From Lachnospiraceae bacterium (GTDB taxonomy: Bacteria > Bacillota > Clostridia > Lachnospirales > Lachnospiraceae), in the NCBI GenBank assembly GCA_017467805.1, contig JAFUKJ010000031.1, forward strand, positions 1-46,536: 46,536 nt of DNA, written 5' to 3'. The notes beneath the pieces were generated by a model, which was not told the DNA's origin, made no database searches, and worked only from the letters and a program-made list of their open reading frames with translations. The position numbers were made by a program, and so were the translations under genes. Positions 30,669 through 39,610 of the stretch are shown here, one piece after another (within the stretch, counting starts at the first letter, position 1; each line of letters starts with the position of its first letter).

Positions 30669-31400
30669 CTATGGCATATATGTAAAATATGTAACATAAA
30701 AGTCCGTACCTGTGTGTTCAAACAGCATATAGATATCATAATTCTCTACATATCCGTTCATCTCATAGTGTTTCACGGTTGCCTTTGCCGTAAAAGCAGT
30801 TGCTGAATAAGGATAAATCTCAGATACAACTACGCTTTCAATTGCTGCAGACTTTACAGGTTGTCCCCATTTTCGTCCCGAATCTGAATTCACTGCCTTT
30901 GTATAAGCATCTGAGTTTTTCAGGAAATATTTTGCCAGCGCAGTATTACTTCCAACACCTGATGTCCTGTTGTCATAAGCAATCGCAGCCTCTAGCACCC
31001 GATTATAGACTGTCTGCACATAGTCAGGCGCCGCACCTGTATAATCAATAATTCCTTCATTGGCGTAGGTTGGATAAATTGGCATCATATTGGCATCATA
31101 AACCACCACTTCATCAGGACTCGAAAGATTTGATATCATATATTGCTTATAACCATATGTATTCCCTGTTACAGCCATTGCAATCTCATGAATTCTACCT
31201 GAAATGGCCTCTGTCTTTACAATCTTACTGTCGTTTTGCATGACTCCTTTTACTGATAAATGTGCATTTAGTGGAATCTTAATCATGCAAATTGTTCCTG
31301 CACTTGCAATGGACGAACCAGTGTTAGAAAGCACAACTACACACAACACTAACAATAATGCAATATTACGAATCAGCTTCTTCAGTTGAAATTTCTTCAT
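30669..31400 (-). CDS. Secreted protein of unknown function, coupled to the phosphodiester-glycosidase-like gene
   Basis: The 243-residue protein has a basic N-terminus and a hydrophobic helix (IALLLVLCVVVLSNTG) with a likely cleavage near SIASAG. The external part includes AISGRIHEIAMAVTGNTYGY, an NSDSGRKWG segment and a final beta-rich stretch (FTAKATVKHYEMNGYVENYD). I recognise no family. Its start lies 35 bp inside the end of the upstream gene, in another frame, so translation is probably coupled and the two products may work together. No catalytic motif stands out. It is followed by a hairpin terminator. Confidence 0.72.
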   Translation of the reverse strand: MKKFQLKKLIRNIALLLVLCVVVLSNTGSSIASAGTICMIKIPLNAHLSVKGVMQNDSKIVKTEAISGRIHEIAMAVTGNTYGYKQYMISNLSSPDEVVVYDANMMPIYPTYANEGIIDYTGAAPDYVQTVYNRVLEAAIAYDNRTSGVGSNTALAKYFLKNSDAYTKAVNSDSGRKWGQPVKSAAIESVVVSEIYPYSATAFTAKATVKHYEMNGYVENYDIYMLFEHTGTDFYVTYFTYMP

Positions 31401-32307
31401 CTGTCACATCCCCCTTTACTTCATAGCGAACACAAAATGCATTTGGTCCTCTTCTTTTTCCATAGGATGAAGCAATTCCTGGAAGCTTTCCGCCATTGTA
31501 ATAATTACTTACAGAGCCGCCACCATCCAGATTGCCTGCACTTACTGCACCAAATGCTACCATACACTCAGCAATATCCTTGGTGGTTGCACCAATACTG
31601 TGCGCCATTCTGCCATCCACCTGTAATATCAGAACACACCCATCTGCCCTTGCACCAACTGCAGTTCTGGCATCCATCAAAGTCTTACTTGCTCCATTTA
31701 AGCTGGTAACCTGTCCATTCTGCACCAATATCGGCTTACAATGCACTGCATCCCTAATACCTCGCGCCAATGCCTGCTCTCCCGTCATCGCCTCACACAC
31801 AAAGGTATTATTTGCATCAAAGCCCATAACATTCCAAACAGATGTGGTATCACCATATTTCATAACGCCTTCTGAAAATACTACTCCAATCGGTGTTCCA
31901 CCATTTCCAACATAATTTTCATCAACAAAGAATGCACCATTTACTGCCGCCAACGCACCGTAACGGGTTGCAATTGCTGTGGCATTCGCCCCCGCCTGAC
32001 CGTCATAGGTATCACGAGGAGTTCCTACAAAGACGCGGGACGGGTCAGGAATAACCATCATTAACCCCTGCCAGGTATCACCTGCTACATAATGGAATTC
32101 TATTCCATTTTCCACGAAAATCCCCTTGTCATAAGGCGTCTCTACAATATACTGTACACCTTCTCCTGTTTCAAGAGATTCTGCTGCAATAATTTCCGCA
32201 GTTCCTGCTGTCCAAAGCATCGCTCCCGCCATTGCAAGTACACAAAAAGCTGCTATGCACCTTTTCAAAGCTGCTACGCACCTTTTCAGCCCACGTCCGC
32301 TCTTCAT
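31366..32307 (-). CDS. Secreted phosphodiester glycosidase family protein (NAGPA-like domain)
   Basis: From the ATG at 32307 (GAGGAGG 6 bases upstream) the product has 313 residues with a signal peptide ending near EIIAAES. The domain has VNGAFFVDENYVGNGGTPIG, VVFSEGVMKY, ARTAVGARADGCVLILQVDG and the hallmark AGNLDGGGSVSNYYNG. That is the signature of the NAGPA (uncovering enzyme-like) phosphodiester glycosidase family, which is common on bacterial cell surfaces and may remove sugar-phosphate decorations. The C-terminus is acidic (DVTDEEISTEEADS). The signal-peptide region contains a 21-bp tandem duplication. It starts 30 bp after the lipoprotein gene and overlaps the following gene. Confidence 0.88.
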   Translation of the reverse strand: MKSGRGLKRCVAALKRCIAAFCVLAMAGAMLWTAGTAEIIAAESLETGEGVQYIVETPYDKGIFVENGIEFHYVAGDTWQGLMMVIPDPSRVFVGTPRDTYDGQAGANATAIATRYGALAAVNGAFFVDENYVGNGGTPIGVVFSEGVMKYGDTTSVWNVMGFDANNTFVCEAMTGEQALARGIRDAVHCKPILVQNGQVTSLNGASKTLMDARTAVGARADGCVLILQVDGRMAHSIGATTKDIAECMVAFGAVSAGNLDGGGSVSNYYNGGKLPGIASSYGKRRGPNAFCVRYEVKGDVTDEEISTEEADS

Positions 32308-32337
32308 AAAATACCTCCTCTTACACACTTCTATTGA

Positions 32338-33132
32338 TTATGGCTCGCTCAATTCCATTGAATATATACTGCCATTATCCTCATAAGTTACATATCCTTC
32401 GTGAATTACAGGCAATGTATCTGCTGTCACTTCACAAACCTGTTGGTCATTTTCCCCATTTAAATTAGTTTTTCTCACAAACGAATGCAGCTTATAACTG
32501 CCGCTCTCATCTTCAACCATCTCATTTTCAATATAATACAAGTAATTTCCCAGAATCTTATATTCCGTGCTATTGTCCGTTACCTTACAAACGTGCTCGC
32601 CATCCTTTGTATAAATATGAAGGGGCGCACCACCATCCACAGTCAGCACAATTCCCTGAATATACAGATATTCATCTGTAAGCTCTATATCACCATATGC
32701 CAACTGCTGTAAACTCTTATCCTCTGAATGGTAAATGTAATTGCGATTCTCACCTGGGCCTGTCCATATATTCAGATAATAATATGAGCCATCCTTAATA
32801 ACAGTAATGTCCCCAGGCATTCCATAGTCCTTCACACTCGATGCCTCAAAATCAATCGCAACGCTTCCAACAACACAATCCGCAGTCTCATAAATATAGT
32901 AATATTGATAGGCTGCATCCTCTATCTGGCTATCCTGTCCATATACTACATCTATTGGTGCATCCTTCGCACGCACAAGAGTCGGATATTGAAGCTGCTC
33001 CTCATCTGCGAAGCTATAATCAATATTTGACCTTACATCCGACCCCTCATTTTGATTGCCCGTTCCGCAACCCGCCAACAAAATGGAAAAGCATATCATC
33101 AAAATACAGTTCATTCTATGCCGCTTTTTCAT
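32338..33132 (-). CDS. Lipoprotein with beta-propeller-like repeats
   Basis: 264 residues from the ATG at 33132, chosen because AGAGG lies 7 bases upstream; an ATG two codons earlier is too close to it. The signal sequence ends in a clear lipobox, LLAGCG, so the protein is probably lipid-anchored on the outer face. The mature part starts with an acidic spacer and shows repeated strands such as AAYQYYYIYETADCVV, ITVIKDGSYYYLNIW, YLYIQGIVLTVDGG, KILGNYLYYIENEM and VIHEGYVTYEDNGSIYSM, reminiscent of DUF5050-type propellers. The partner is unknown. It is first of a three-gene run with the phosphodiester-glycosidase-like gene and the 30669 gene. Confidence 0.75.
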   Translation of the reverse strand: MKKRHRMNCILMICFSILLAGCGTGNQNEGSDVRSNIDYSFADEEQLQYPTLVRAKDAPIDVVYGQDSQIEDAAYQYYYIYETADCVVGSVAIDFEASSVKDYGMPGDITVIKDGSYYYLNIWTGPGENRNYIYHSEDKSLQQLAYGDIELTDEYLYIQGIVLTVDGGAPLHIYTKDGEHVCKVTDNSTEYKILGNYLYYIENEMVEDESGSYKLHSFVRKTNLNGENDQQVCEVTADTLPVIHEGYVTYEDNGSIYSMELSEP

Positions 33133-33240
33133 TTTCATGCCTCTCTTTCCATATCAGTTTGGTTTCTTATATACGTAATTAAGGCAAACTTCCCATTGTG
33201 TATATATTTTATCATCAATTCGTAAAATTGTCACTTTATT

Positions 33241-35970
33241 TTAGTAGTTCCATTGGATTTTACTGCCCTTTTCATCTTTTTTAACAACCAGCTTACGTTC
33301 AATCTGCTCCTTCAGTTCTGTAACATGTGAAATAATCCCCACCAAACGCTTACTGCCAGCCAGTTCATGCAGAATGCGAATTGCCTCTGCTCTTGATTCA
33401 TCATCCAACGAACCAAAGCCTTCATCTACAAACATGGTATCCAGATGTACCTTCCCTGCTGCATTTTGAATGACATCTGCCATTCCCAGCGCCATACTAA
33501 GCGCTGCCATAAAGGACTCGCCACCTGATAAAGTCTTTACATCACGTGTCTTATCATTTACCAAACTATATACATCCAGGTCCAGTCCTACTGCTCCCTG
33601 ACTTCCCAGATTCTGCAGCTCTCTACACTGCAAAATAAACTGATTAGAGGTCATCTTCACCAGACGCTTATTTGCCTCATGAATAATTCTCTCAAAGTAC
33701 TTACGCTGTATAAAGGTCTGGAAATCTAGCTTCGCTGTACCTGACAGATTACCGTTCGCCGTTTTATCAAGATTGGAATACAAATCATACTGCTGCCTTA
33801 GCTCTTTTCGTTTCTCAAACAGTTTCTTTAACTTATCATATGCCTCCTGATTACGCTGATTGTCTCCATGCAGCTTTACCACTTCGGAGTCTTTCTCAGT
33901 CTTTACAAGCTTTTTATTCTGCAGCTGTTCCTCTAAGCGTTCTATCTCAACAGGCGTCTTATCTGCCGCCTGCTGCTCATAATGCGTAATCGCCGTCTGA
34001 TTCATCACCCTGCGATTCTCATAATCCTTGCAGGTCTGTTCCAGTGCCTCACGTTGCTCTTCGCTTCTGACTGCCTTCTGATAATCAGTTTCATCTGCAA
34101 AGCCTTGCTTACATAATACTTCTTCATACTCCTTAGTATCTGCCAAAATTTGCTTCTCTAAACGTTGTTTTTGTTCTTCCTCTGATTTTTTCTGTGTTTC
34201 AGCCTCGGATAACTTCTCATTTGTCAGCTCCCATGCTTCTCTTGCAGCATCCGCACTCTTTTGCAATGTCAAAAGCTCTTTTTCCAACGAATGAACCGCC
34301 TCCTGTGCTTTTTCGCAGTTCTCATAGGAAAGCTTCTCTCTTGTCAGCACATACTGTGCCCTTATCGCTTCACTTTGAAGCTTGCAATCATTAGCTTTCG
34401 TCTTCTCTGTTTCTAATTCCTGCTTCTTGCGTTCAAGCTCACCGCTTAGCTTCTCGACCTCGCTGCCTGCCTGCTGCCATCTCGTCTTTGCATCCTCCAC
34501 CTGTGCCTGAGTAATTGGCTCCCCCGTAAATGACGCCTTGCATGGATGTTTGGTCGCTCCACATACAGGACATGGCATACCTTCCTCAAGCTTACTTGCC
34601 ATAACCCCTGCCTGCTCTGCAATAAAGGTATCATTTGCCTGCTGATACACTGATAACAAACCGCTTGCCAGTTCATTCTTTTCATATAGCAAAAGCTTTC
34701 TCTGCTCAACATCCTTTTCCAAACTTTCACACTTTACCTGCTGCCCTGCCAACGTACTTTCAAGCTTCGTAAGCTGCTGCTCCAGTGCCTGTGCCTGTTC
34801 ATATAATGGCAAGGTGTTTCTAATCAGTGCTGCCTGCTCCTGCAATCTTGGCTGTTGTTCCGCAAGGAGCTTCTGAGCCTGGCTTTTTGCCTCTTCCTTT
34901 TCTACAATAGCACACGCATACTGTTGACGCTGCTGCACGAGCTTTTGCAAACGCATTTCACATTCCTTAAGTGCTTCTTTATCTGCCTTTACCTTAACTG
35001 CCTCCAGCATAACAGGGAGTGCTTTCTTCGCACGTTCCAATTCCTGCAAACGCTGTTTTTGAAGTACTGTCTCTTCTTCCAGCCTTGCCTTCTCTTCCTG
35101 CGCTTTCATAAGTCCAATGAAGATTTCATTTATCTGCTTTCCCTCAGAAATACTTCGATTTAACTGCTCAATTTCAGCCTCCAGACTTTCAAGCTGCTTA
35201 CGACATTCCTTTTCCTTGGCATTTCCCTGCTTTACAAGTACTTGCAATCGTTCCAGATTTTCCCCAGCATTTAATTCACTAAAGGAAAACTCTTCTGTTC
35301 CACGAATCCCTTGCAGCTCCACCTCACAGTATCTGCGATTATCCTCCAGCTTTCCATACAAGCTCTTTGTTTGAGCACGAAGCTCCTCCTGAATTCTTGC
35401 ATATATTTTCGTATTAAATATCTTTGCAAATATTTCCTTACGCTGATTAGAGGAAGCCTGTAGCAGCTTCATAAACTCTCCCTGCGCAATCATGGCAATC
35501 TGAGTAAACTGGTCTGCGTCAAGACCTATAATTTCCACGATTTTCTCATTGGTCTCACGAAGCTTCCCTACAAACTCCCGTCCTTTGGGCGTGCCATCAG
35601 GAAGTATCAGACTAACACCTGGTGCCTCCTCCGTTTCCTTGAAATTTCCGTCCTTATCACGTCTTTTACTCAGTCTGGTATATCGCGGATTTCTGCGAAT
35701 CGTATATATTTCTTCGCCATAGGAAAATACAAATTCCACGTAGGTAGGTGTTTCATTATTTGCATACTGGCTTCGCATATCAGAAGCTTCTCTTGCACCA
35801 CCGCTTGCTCTATCATATAGTGCATATACAATCGCATCAAAAATTGTCGTCTTTCCAGCTCCTGTATCTCCTGTAATGAGAAAAATTCCATGGTTCACAT
35901 CTGTAAAATCAACTACTGTTGTATCTGCATAGGAGCCAAAAGCTGACATTGTAAGTTTAATTGGCTTCAT
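33241..35970 (-). CDS. sbcC: Exonuclease SbcCD, ATPase subunit SbcC
   Basis: 909 residues with the Rad50/SbcC layout. The N-terminal ATPase lobe has MSAFGSYADTTVVDF and the P-loop GDTGAGKTT at 34-42, followed by the Q-loop region IAQGEFMKLL. Long coiled coils run on both sides of the zinc hook CPVC at 467-470. The C-terminal lobe has the ABC signature LSGGESFMAALSMALG and Walker B with D-loop MFVDEGFGSLDDES. With SbcD it opens DNA hairpins and degrades ends, acting at palindromes and stalled forks. All key motifs are intact. Its start overlaps the end of sbcD by 14 bp, so the subunits are translated together. Confidence 0.97.
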   Translation of the reverse strand: MKPIKLTMSAFGSYADTTVVDFTDVNHGIFLITGDTGAGKTTIFDAIVYALYDRASGGAREASDMRSQYANNETPTYVEFVFSYGEEIYTIRRNPRYTRLSKRRDKDGNFKETEEAPGVSLILPDGTPKGREFVGKLRETNEKIVEIIGLDADQFTQIAMIAQGEFMKLLQASSNQRKEIFAKIFNTKIYARIQEELRAQTKSLYGKLEDNRRYCEVELQGIRGTEEFSFSELNAGENLERLQVLVKQGNAKEKECRKQLESLEAEIEQLNRSISEGKQINEIFIGLMKAQEEKARLEEETVLQKQRLQELERAKKALPVMLEAVKVKADKEALKECEMRLQKLVQQRQQYACAIVEKEEAKSQAQKLLAEQQPRLQEQAALIRNTLPLYEQAQALEQQLTKLESTLAGQQVKCESLEKDVEQRKLLLYEKNELASGLLSVYQQANDTFIAEQAGVMASKLEEGMPCPVCGATKHPCKASFTGEPITQAQVEDAKTRWQQAGSEVEKLSGELERKKQELETEKTKANDCKLQSEAIRAQYVLTREKLSYENCEKAQEAVHSLEKELLTLQKSADAAREAWELTNEKLSEAETQKKSEEEQKQRLEKQILADTKEYEEVLCKQGFADETDYQKAVRSEEQREALEQTCKDYENRRVMNQTAITHYEQQAADKTPVEIERLEEQLQNKKLVKTEKDSEVVKLHGDNQRNQEAYDKLKKLFEKRKELRQQYDLYSNLDKTANGNLSGTAKLDFQTFIQRKYFERIIHEANKRLVKMTSNQFILQCRELQNLGSQGAVGLDLDVYSLVNDKTRDVKTLSGGESFMAALSMALGMADVIQNAAGKVHLDTMFVDEGFGSLDDESRAEAIRILHELAGSKRLVGIISHVTELKEQIERKLVVKKDEKGSKIQWNY

Positions 35971-37123
35971 AATCTATTTTCTCCATAACCTGCTGCATAA
36001 TCTCCTCTTCCTCTGCTGAAAGAGTCTGCTGCTGCATCATCTGATAGAACTCTCGAAACGCTTCAAGCGGTGTCTGTAGCTTCTCCTCCCCAGACATCTG
36101 CTCAAGAATATTTCGGGTTCTCGCATTATCAACAATGACCTCCAAAATATGGTCGTATACCTCCTCCAACAGCTCCTTTTGATGAAAGGTCTCTTTATCA
36201 TCCGTAAGTGTAATACTTACATAATCATGTCTGTTCTCTTGGGTTGCAGCACCCATTACCTCGGAAAGCTGTCCTTTGATTCTTCTAACCTCACGCATTG
36301 GCTCTAATGGAATCTCCTCCACCTGTAAGTCCGTTCCCTTCTCCCCCAAGGTTACCAAAGAAATAGACTTTCTATGCTTCTCCTCGCTGACAGAATATTT
36401 AAGCGGCGTTCCACAGTAGCGCACCTTACCATCCCCAAGCTTCTGCGCTCCATGGATATGTCCCAGTGCAACATAATCAAAGTCCTTCACAACACTAATA
36501 TCTATCGCATCAAGACCACCAACCACAATACTTAACTGCTCGGAATCACAGGTTTCGGGTGCCTGACCTGCATTTACAAAAAACTGATGCGCTACCAGCA
36601 CCTGTCTTCTCGTCGCGTCCAAGGCTTCTCTTTCCAGCATCAGGCGAAAAGCTGTCTCATAATCTGATATATTCTCATCCTCAAATAAATGCCTGACATA
36701 ACCTGGCTTCATAAACGGAAACAAATAAAAATCTACCTCTCCATACTCATCCTTTAAGGTTATCTTCTTCAAATATTCTTCCTGCGCTAAAGGCGGCATC
36801 ACTGAGACGTAAATCTGATGCTTCTCCAAAAAAGCAGACGCATATTGTAATCTGTCCGCACTATCGTGATTACCTGCGATTATCATCACAGGAATTACAG
36901 GTGAAAGCTCAGAAAGCTGATTTAAAAATGCATCAAATAGCTGGTATGCCTCTCCTGACGGAACTGTTTTATCATAAATATCGCCTGCGATAATGATTGC
37001 ATCAGGTCTGTACTCTTCTGCCCTCTCCACAATCTGAGATAAAATCATCTCCTGGTCCTTTGCCAGATTGTAATAATGCAAATGCTTCCCTATATGCAAG
37101 TCCGACAAATGAAAAAATCTCAT
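35957..37123 (-). CDS. sbcD: Exonuclease SbcCD, nuclease subunit SbcD
   Basis: 388 residues of the Mre11/SbcD calcineurin-like nuclease family. Metal-binding blocks are FFHLSDLHIGKHLHYYNL at the N-terminus, IIIAGDIYDKTVPSGEAYQ, PVMIIAGNHDSADRLQ, LVAHQFFVNAG and YVALGHIHGAQKLGDGKVRY, all with the expected Asp, Asn and His residues. The C-terminal capping and SbcC-binding part follows. GGGAGG lies 7 bases before the ATG. Upstream is a long dyad, a likely control site. It is first of the sbcDC pair. Confidence 0.97.
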   Translation of the reverse strand: MRFFHLSDLHIGKHLHYYNLAKDQEMILSQIVERAEEYRPDAIIIAGDIYDKTVPSGEAYQLFDAFLNQLSELSPVIPVMIIAGNHDSADRLQYASAFLEKHQIYVSVMPPLAQEEYLKKITLKDEYGEVDFYLFPFMKPGYVRHLFEDENISDYETAFRLMLEREALDATRRQVLVAHQFFVNAGQAPETCDSEQLSIVVGGLDAIDISVVKDFDYVALGHIHGAQKLGDGKVRYCGTPLKYSVSEEKHRKSISLVTLGEKGTDLQVEEIPLEPMREVRRIKGQLSEVMGAATQENRHDYVSITLTDDKETFHQKELLEEVYDHILEVIVDNARTRNILEQMSGEEKLQTPLEAFREFYQMMQQQTLSAEEEEIMQQVMEKIDYEAN

Positions 37124-37140
37124 ACTTATCCTCCCATTTT

Positions 37141-37180
37141 GGTTAACAAAATAGTCAATTATCTGATTTTATTGTTAACC
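37141..37180. promoter_or_regulatory. Long dyad GGTTAACAA-N22-TTGTTAACC upstream of sbcD
   Basis: Perfect 9-bp arms lie 22 bases apart, with further partial symmetry inside. Centre-to-centre distance of the arms is 31 bp, about three helical turns, so a dimer or tetramer could bind both. It sits 17 bp before the sbcD ATG, inside the leader or promoter, and about 57 bp upstream of the divergent small gene's -35 box. Confidence 0.6.
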
Positions 37181-37236
37181 TCTCACATTGTTTTTTGTGT
37201 TATTTTCACAAATTAAATTTATTAGTTTTAAATTGA

Positions 37237-37265
37237 TTGAAAATTTTATTTTAAAATGCTACGAT
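37237..37265 (+). promoter_or_regulatory. Promoter of the small membrane protein gene
   Basis: TTGAAA and TACGAT are 17 bases apart, ending 43 bp before the ATG at 37309. Confidence 0.6.
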
Positions 37266-37308
37266 TATTATACACTCAGGGGAAAAGAATAAAAAGGGGG
37301 CATATGAC

Positions 37309-37497
37309 ATGGAGAAAACATATCATCAATCTTCAGGTGCAAAATGGGTTGAAGGACTGATTCTATTACTGTTATTCACAATTGTAATTTTATATTCTGT
37401 ATGCTCCAGCACAAGATATACTACCATCTTCGATGAAAAGGTTAGTGCCTGGTCAGGCGAATGGAGCGAAGATATGGAGATAGACAACCTAAAATAA
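37309..37497 (+). CDS. Small single-pass membrane protein, unknown function
   Basis: The 62-residue product is MEKTYHQSSGAKWVEG, then one membrane helix (LILLLLFTIVILYSVCSS), then an acidic and Trp-containing tail (VSAWSGEWSEDMEIDNLK). A GGGGG ribosome site lies 8 bases before the ATG, a good promoter lies upstream and a strong terminator lies downstream. These make it a credible gene rather than a chance frame, even though I recognise no family. It is a one-gene unit between sbcD and the galactose operon, divergent from the former and convergent with the latter. Confidence 0.65.
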   Translation: MEKTYHQSSGAKWVEGLILLLLFTIVILYSVCSSTRYTTIFDEKVSAWSGEWSEDMEIDNLK

Positions 37498-37517
37498 CTC
37501 ACTTTTAAATACTCACC

Positions 37518-37553
37518 AAAAAAGCGTATGCAGCCAAGCTGCATACGCTTTTT
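37518..37553. terminator. Bidirectional terminator between small gene and galactose operon
   Basis: AAAAAGCGTATGCAG pairs with CTGCATACGCTTTTT around a short CCAAG loop, giving about 15 bp of stem with T-runs on both strands. Confidence 0.93.
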
Positions 37554-37559
37554 ACCTTC

Positions 37560-37778
37560 TTAATCAAAGTCAAACTTTGTAAATCTTTCATTTCTTGCAA
37601 GATAACGGAAACGAACCATCTCGTTCTTCTCTAATACATCTGCCTCGTCTGCTCTGTACTGGCAGCGGATGCAGCTATAGATTCCTGTTTCCTTATTATA
37701 GAACATATCGATGTCGAGGTCTCGCATAAAGCAGGATGGACATCTGTAATTTAATTTGCCTTTTCCAAGTTGAGCCAT
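37560..37778 (-). CDS. Small zinc-ribbon-like protein at the end of the galactose operon
   Basis: The 72-residue protein has NYRCPSCFMRDLDIDMFY and IYSCIRCQYRADEAD, two CxxC knuckles about 20 residues apart, the pattern of a treble-clef or zinc-ribbon fold. The rest is charged. Its ATG lies 28 bp inside the end of the preceding 619-residue gene, with GGAGG 10 bases upstream, so it is translated in step with it. The same operon position suggests it may be an accessory or regulatory partner of that protein, but nothing in the sequence proves this. No known family is recognised. Confidence 0.75.
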   Translation of the reverse strand: MAQLGKGKLNYRCPSCFMRDLDIDMFYNKETGIYSCIRCQYRADEADVLEKNEMVRFRYLARNERFTKFDFD

Positions 37779-39610
37779 GTTGCAAATACCTCCTTATCAG
37801 AAATTGTCTTCTTATATCCGAGCTTGAACATAGGAGAGAATGCATAACCCTCTTCAATATATCCAAGAGCCTTGTCAGATGCTGTAAGAGAAACCTTAGT
37901 CTGGATAGCTGGAACTACAGCACTTACTGCTGTTGCACCATCAAGCTTAGCATCACGGCACTTATACTCGTAGTTAATTGTCTCACCGTTCTCACCCTCA
38001 CAAGCAAGTGTGATACCTGTCATATCCTCAGGATACTCTGTTGTACCATAGCAAGCTGTAATATACTCATCAAGGGTAATCTCAGCTGTAGGATCGCTGA
38101 TTTCAAGAATATTTCTCTCAATCTTAATGTTAGAAGCACCTTCCTCAAAGTATTCCTTTGTCTGAAGCTTAACTGTAACACCGTTGAACTTAATCTCAAC
38201 TGGGTCAAGTGTTAAGATACGAGTCTTCTTACCATCGATAACTTCTTCTGAGAAGTGGCAGTGTGTAGGGCAGAGACATAAGTCAACCTCTTCACCATTG
38301 TAAGAAAGCTTAGCACTTCTTACTGTACCTGCTCCTGCATAGTGTGTAAAGTAACCTGCACGATACTTCTCCTGGATAAGGAATGGATAAGATGCATCCT
38401 GAACGTGCTTTGTACCAATACCAACAGGCCACTCAAGCTTAGCTACATAAGGACGAAGGTCTACGATAGCACCACCCTGATCCATATTTACACAAGCTCT
38501 CATATAAGGGTCACAGTACCAGAATAACTGCTTGTCTGAACCGTAAAGAATATCTCTCCAAGGAGCACACTCAGGCTCATTGTAGTTACCAGCGTTAACA
38601 CCCTTCTTCTCTCTATAGTAGTCAGCAAACTCAGCCATAGTCATATCGATAAGCTTGCCTTCCTTCTTTAAATCACCATAGTACTTACATCCATCGCTGT
38701 ATGACTTGTAGAGAAGCTCATATGGCTGCTCCCAACGTCCCATCTTATTCATCCAGCCTGGTCCAACGAACATCATGTTGTATGAATATCCGTTATTGTA
38801 CTTAGCAAGGTCACGATACTGGTCAATTAAGTTGTAAAGATATGGATACTCCCATGTCTTTGTATCGTAAATCATACCACGAAGTACGTTCTGTGGATGT
38901 GTACCGAAGTTAGAACCATTACCATCGTAACAAGCAATCAAGTCTCTTGATAAGTGAGGGATTGCAACGATACCTGAATCCTCTGCCTCATTAGCAGCTG
39001 GTGCATGTGTATTCTGCTTAGAAGGAATCCATGGAGCCCATGGGCCGCCATCGAATAAAGTATACCAAGAGTTATTACATGTATGGTATGCCTTTGGTCC
39101 CTCTTCCCAACATGTTGCAACAGCACACTTAACTGATGGATACTTAGCCTTGATATAGTTAGTAAGGTCAGCATCCATGTAGTAAGAACCTGTTGACTCA
39201 GGATAGAAACCGAACTTCTCGTAGAACTTCTCAAATACGTCATCTACGATAGCCATCTTATCTTCCATAGAGAACATCCAGATACAGAAGTCCTTTGTCT
39301 TATACTTCTCACGGAACTCTTCACATGGAAGTCCAAGTAATGAAAGAGCAATCTCATCACCATATACTTCATGGTCATGCTTTGCAATCTCTACTGCCTC
39401 ATCATTAAATAAAGCAGCATAAGTCATCTGAATTGTAACCTTCAAGCCATTCTCGTGAGCTAATCTCTGCTGAGTCTTGAAAATATCAAGGGACTCTGTA
39501 ATGAGCGCCTTATCTCCGATATCTTCCTCTTTTCCCTGTCCTGTGACAGTTGCAGAATACTCCGGAACCATCTCCGGACGATGGATAATGTTTACTACAA
39601 ATTTATCCAC
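37751..39610 (-). CDS. Uncharacterised carbohydrate-active-enzyme-like protein in the galactose operon
   Basis: 619 residues with a GTG start and GGAGG 7 bases upstream. There is no signal peptide, so it is cytoplasmic. The N-terminal half reads like a barrel of the polysaccharide-deacetylase/GH57/GH38 superfamily: HENGLKVTIQMTYAALFND, then IWMFSMEDKM, FYEKFGFYPESTGSYYMDAD and VKCAVATCWEEGPKAYHTCN. Asp, Glu and His residues in these blocks are candidate site residues. A beta-rich C-terminal part follows (from about residue 430). I cannot assign a family; it is not GH2, GH35, GH42 or the GH112 phosphorylase. The operon (GH53, galK, galT) lacks a beta-galactosidase, so a galactoside-cleaving role is a reasonable inference. 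Confidence 0.6.
   Translation of the reverse strand: MDKFVVNIIHRPEMVPEYSATVTGQGKEEDIGDKALITESLDIFKTQQRLAHENGLKVTIQMTYAALFNDEAVEIAKHDHEVYGDEIALSLLGLPCEEFREKYKTKDFCIWMFSMEDKMAIVDDVFEKFYEKFGFYPESTGSYYMDADLTNYIKAKYPSVKCAVATCWEEGPKAYHTCNNSWYTLFDGGPWAPWIPSKQNTHAPAANEAEDSGIVAIPHLSRDLIACYDGNGSNFGTHPQNVLRGMIYDTKTWEYPYLYNLIDQYRDLAKYNNGYSYNMMFVGPGWMNKMGRWEQPYELLYKSYSDGCKYYGDLKKEGKLIDMTMAEFADYYREKKGVNAGNYNEPECAPWRDILYGSDKQLFWYCDPYMRACVNMDQGGAIVDLRPYVAKLEWPVGIGTKHVQDASYPFLIQEKYRAGYFTHYAGAGTVRSAKLSYNGEEVDLCLCPTHCHFSEEVIDGKKTRILTLDPVEIKFNGVTVKLQTKEYFEEGASNIKIERNILEISDPTAEITLDEYITACYGTTEYPEDMTGITLACEGENGETINYEYKCRDAKLDGATAVSAVVPAIQTKVSLTASDKALGYIEEGYAFSPMFKLGYKKTISDKEVFATWLNLEKAN

Noticed and set aside
37751-39610. 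GH112 galactosyl-N-acetylhexosamine phosphorylase
   Set aside because: That family is longer (about 720 residues) and starts differently; none of the expected blocks is seen.
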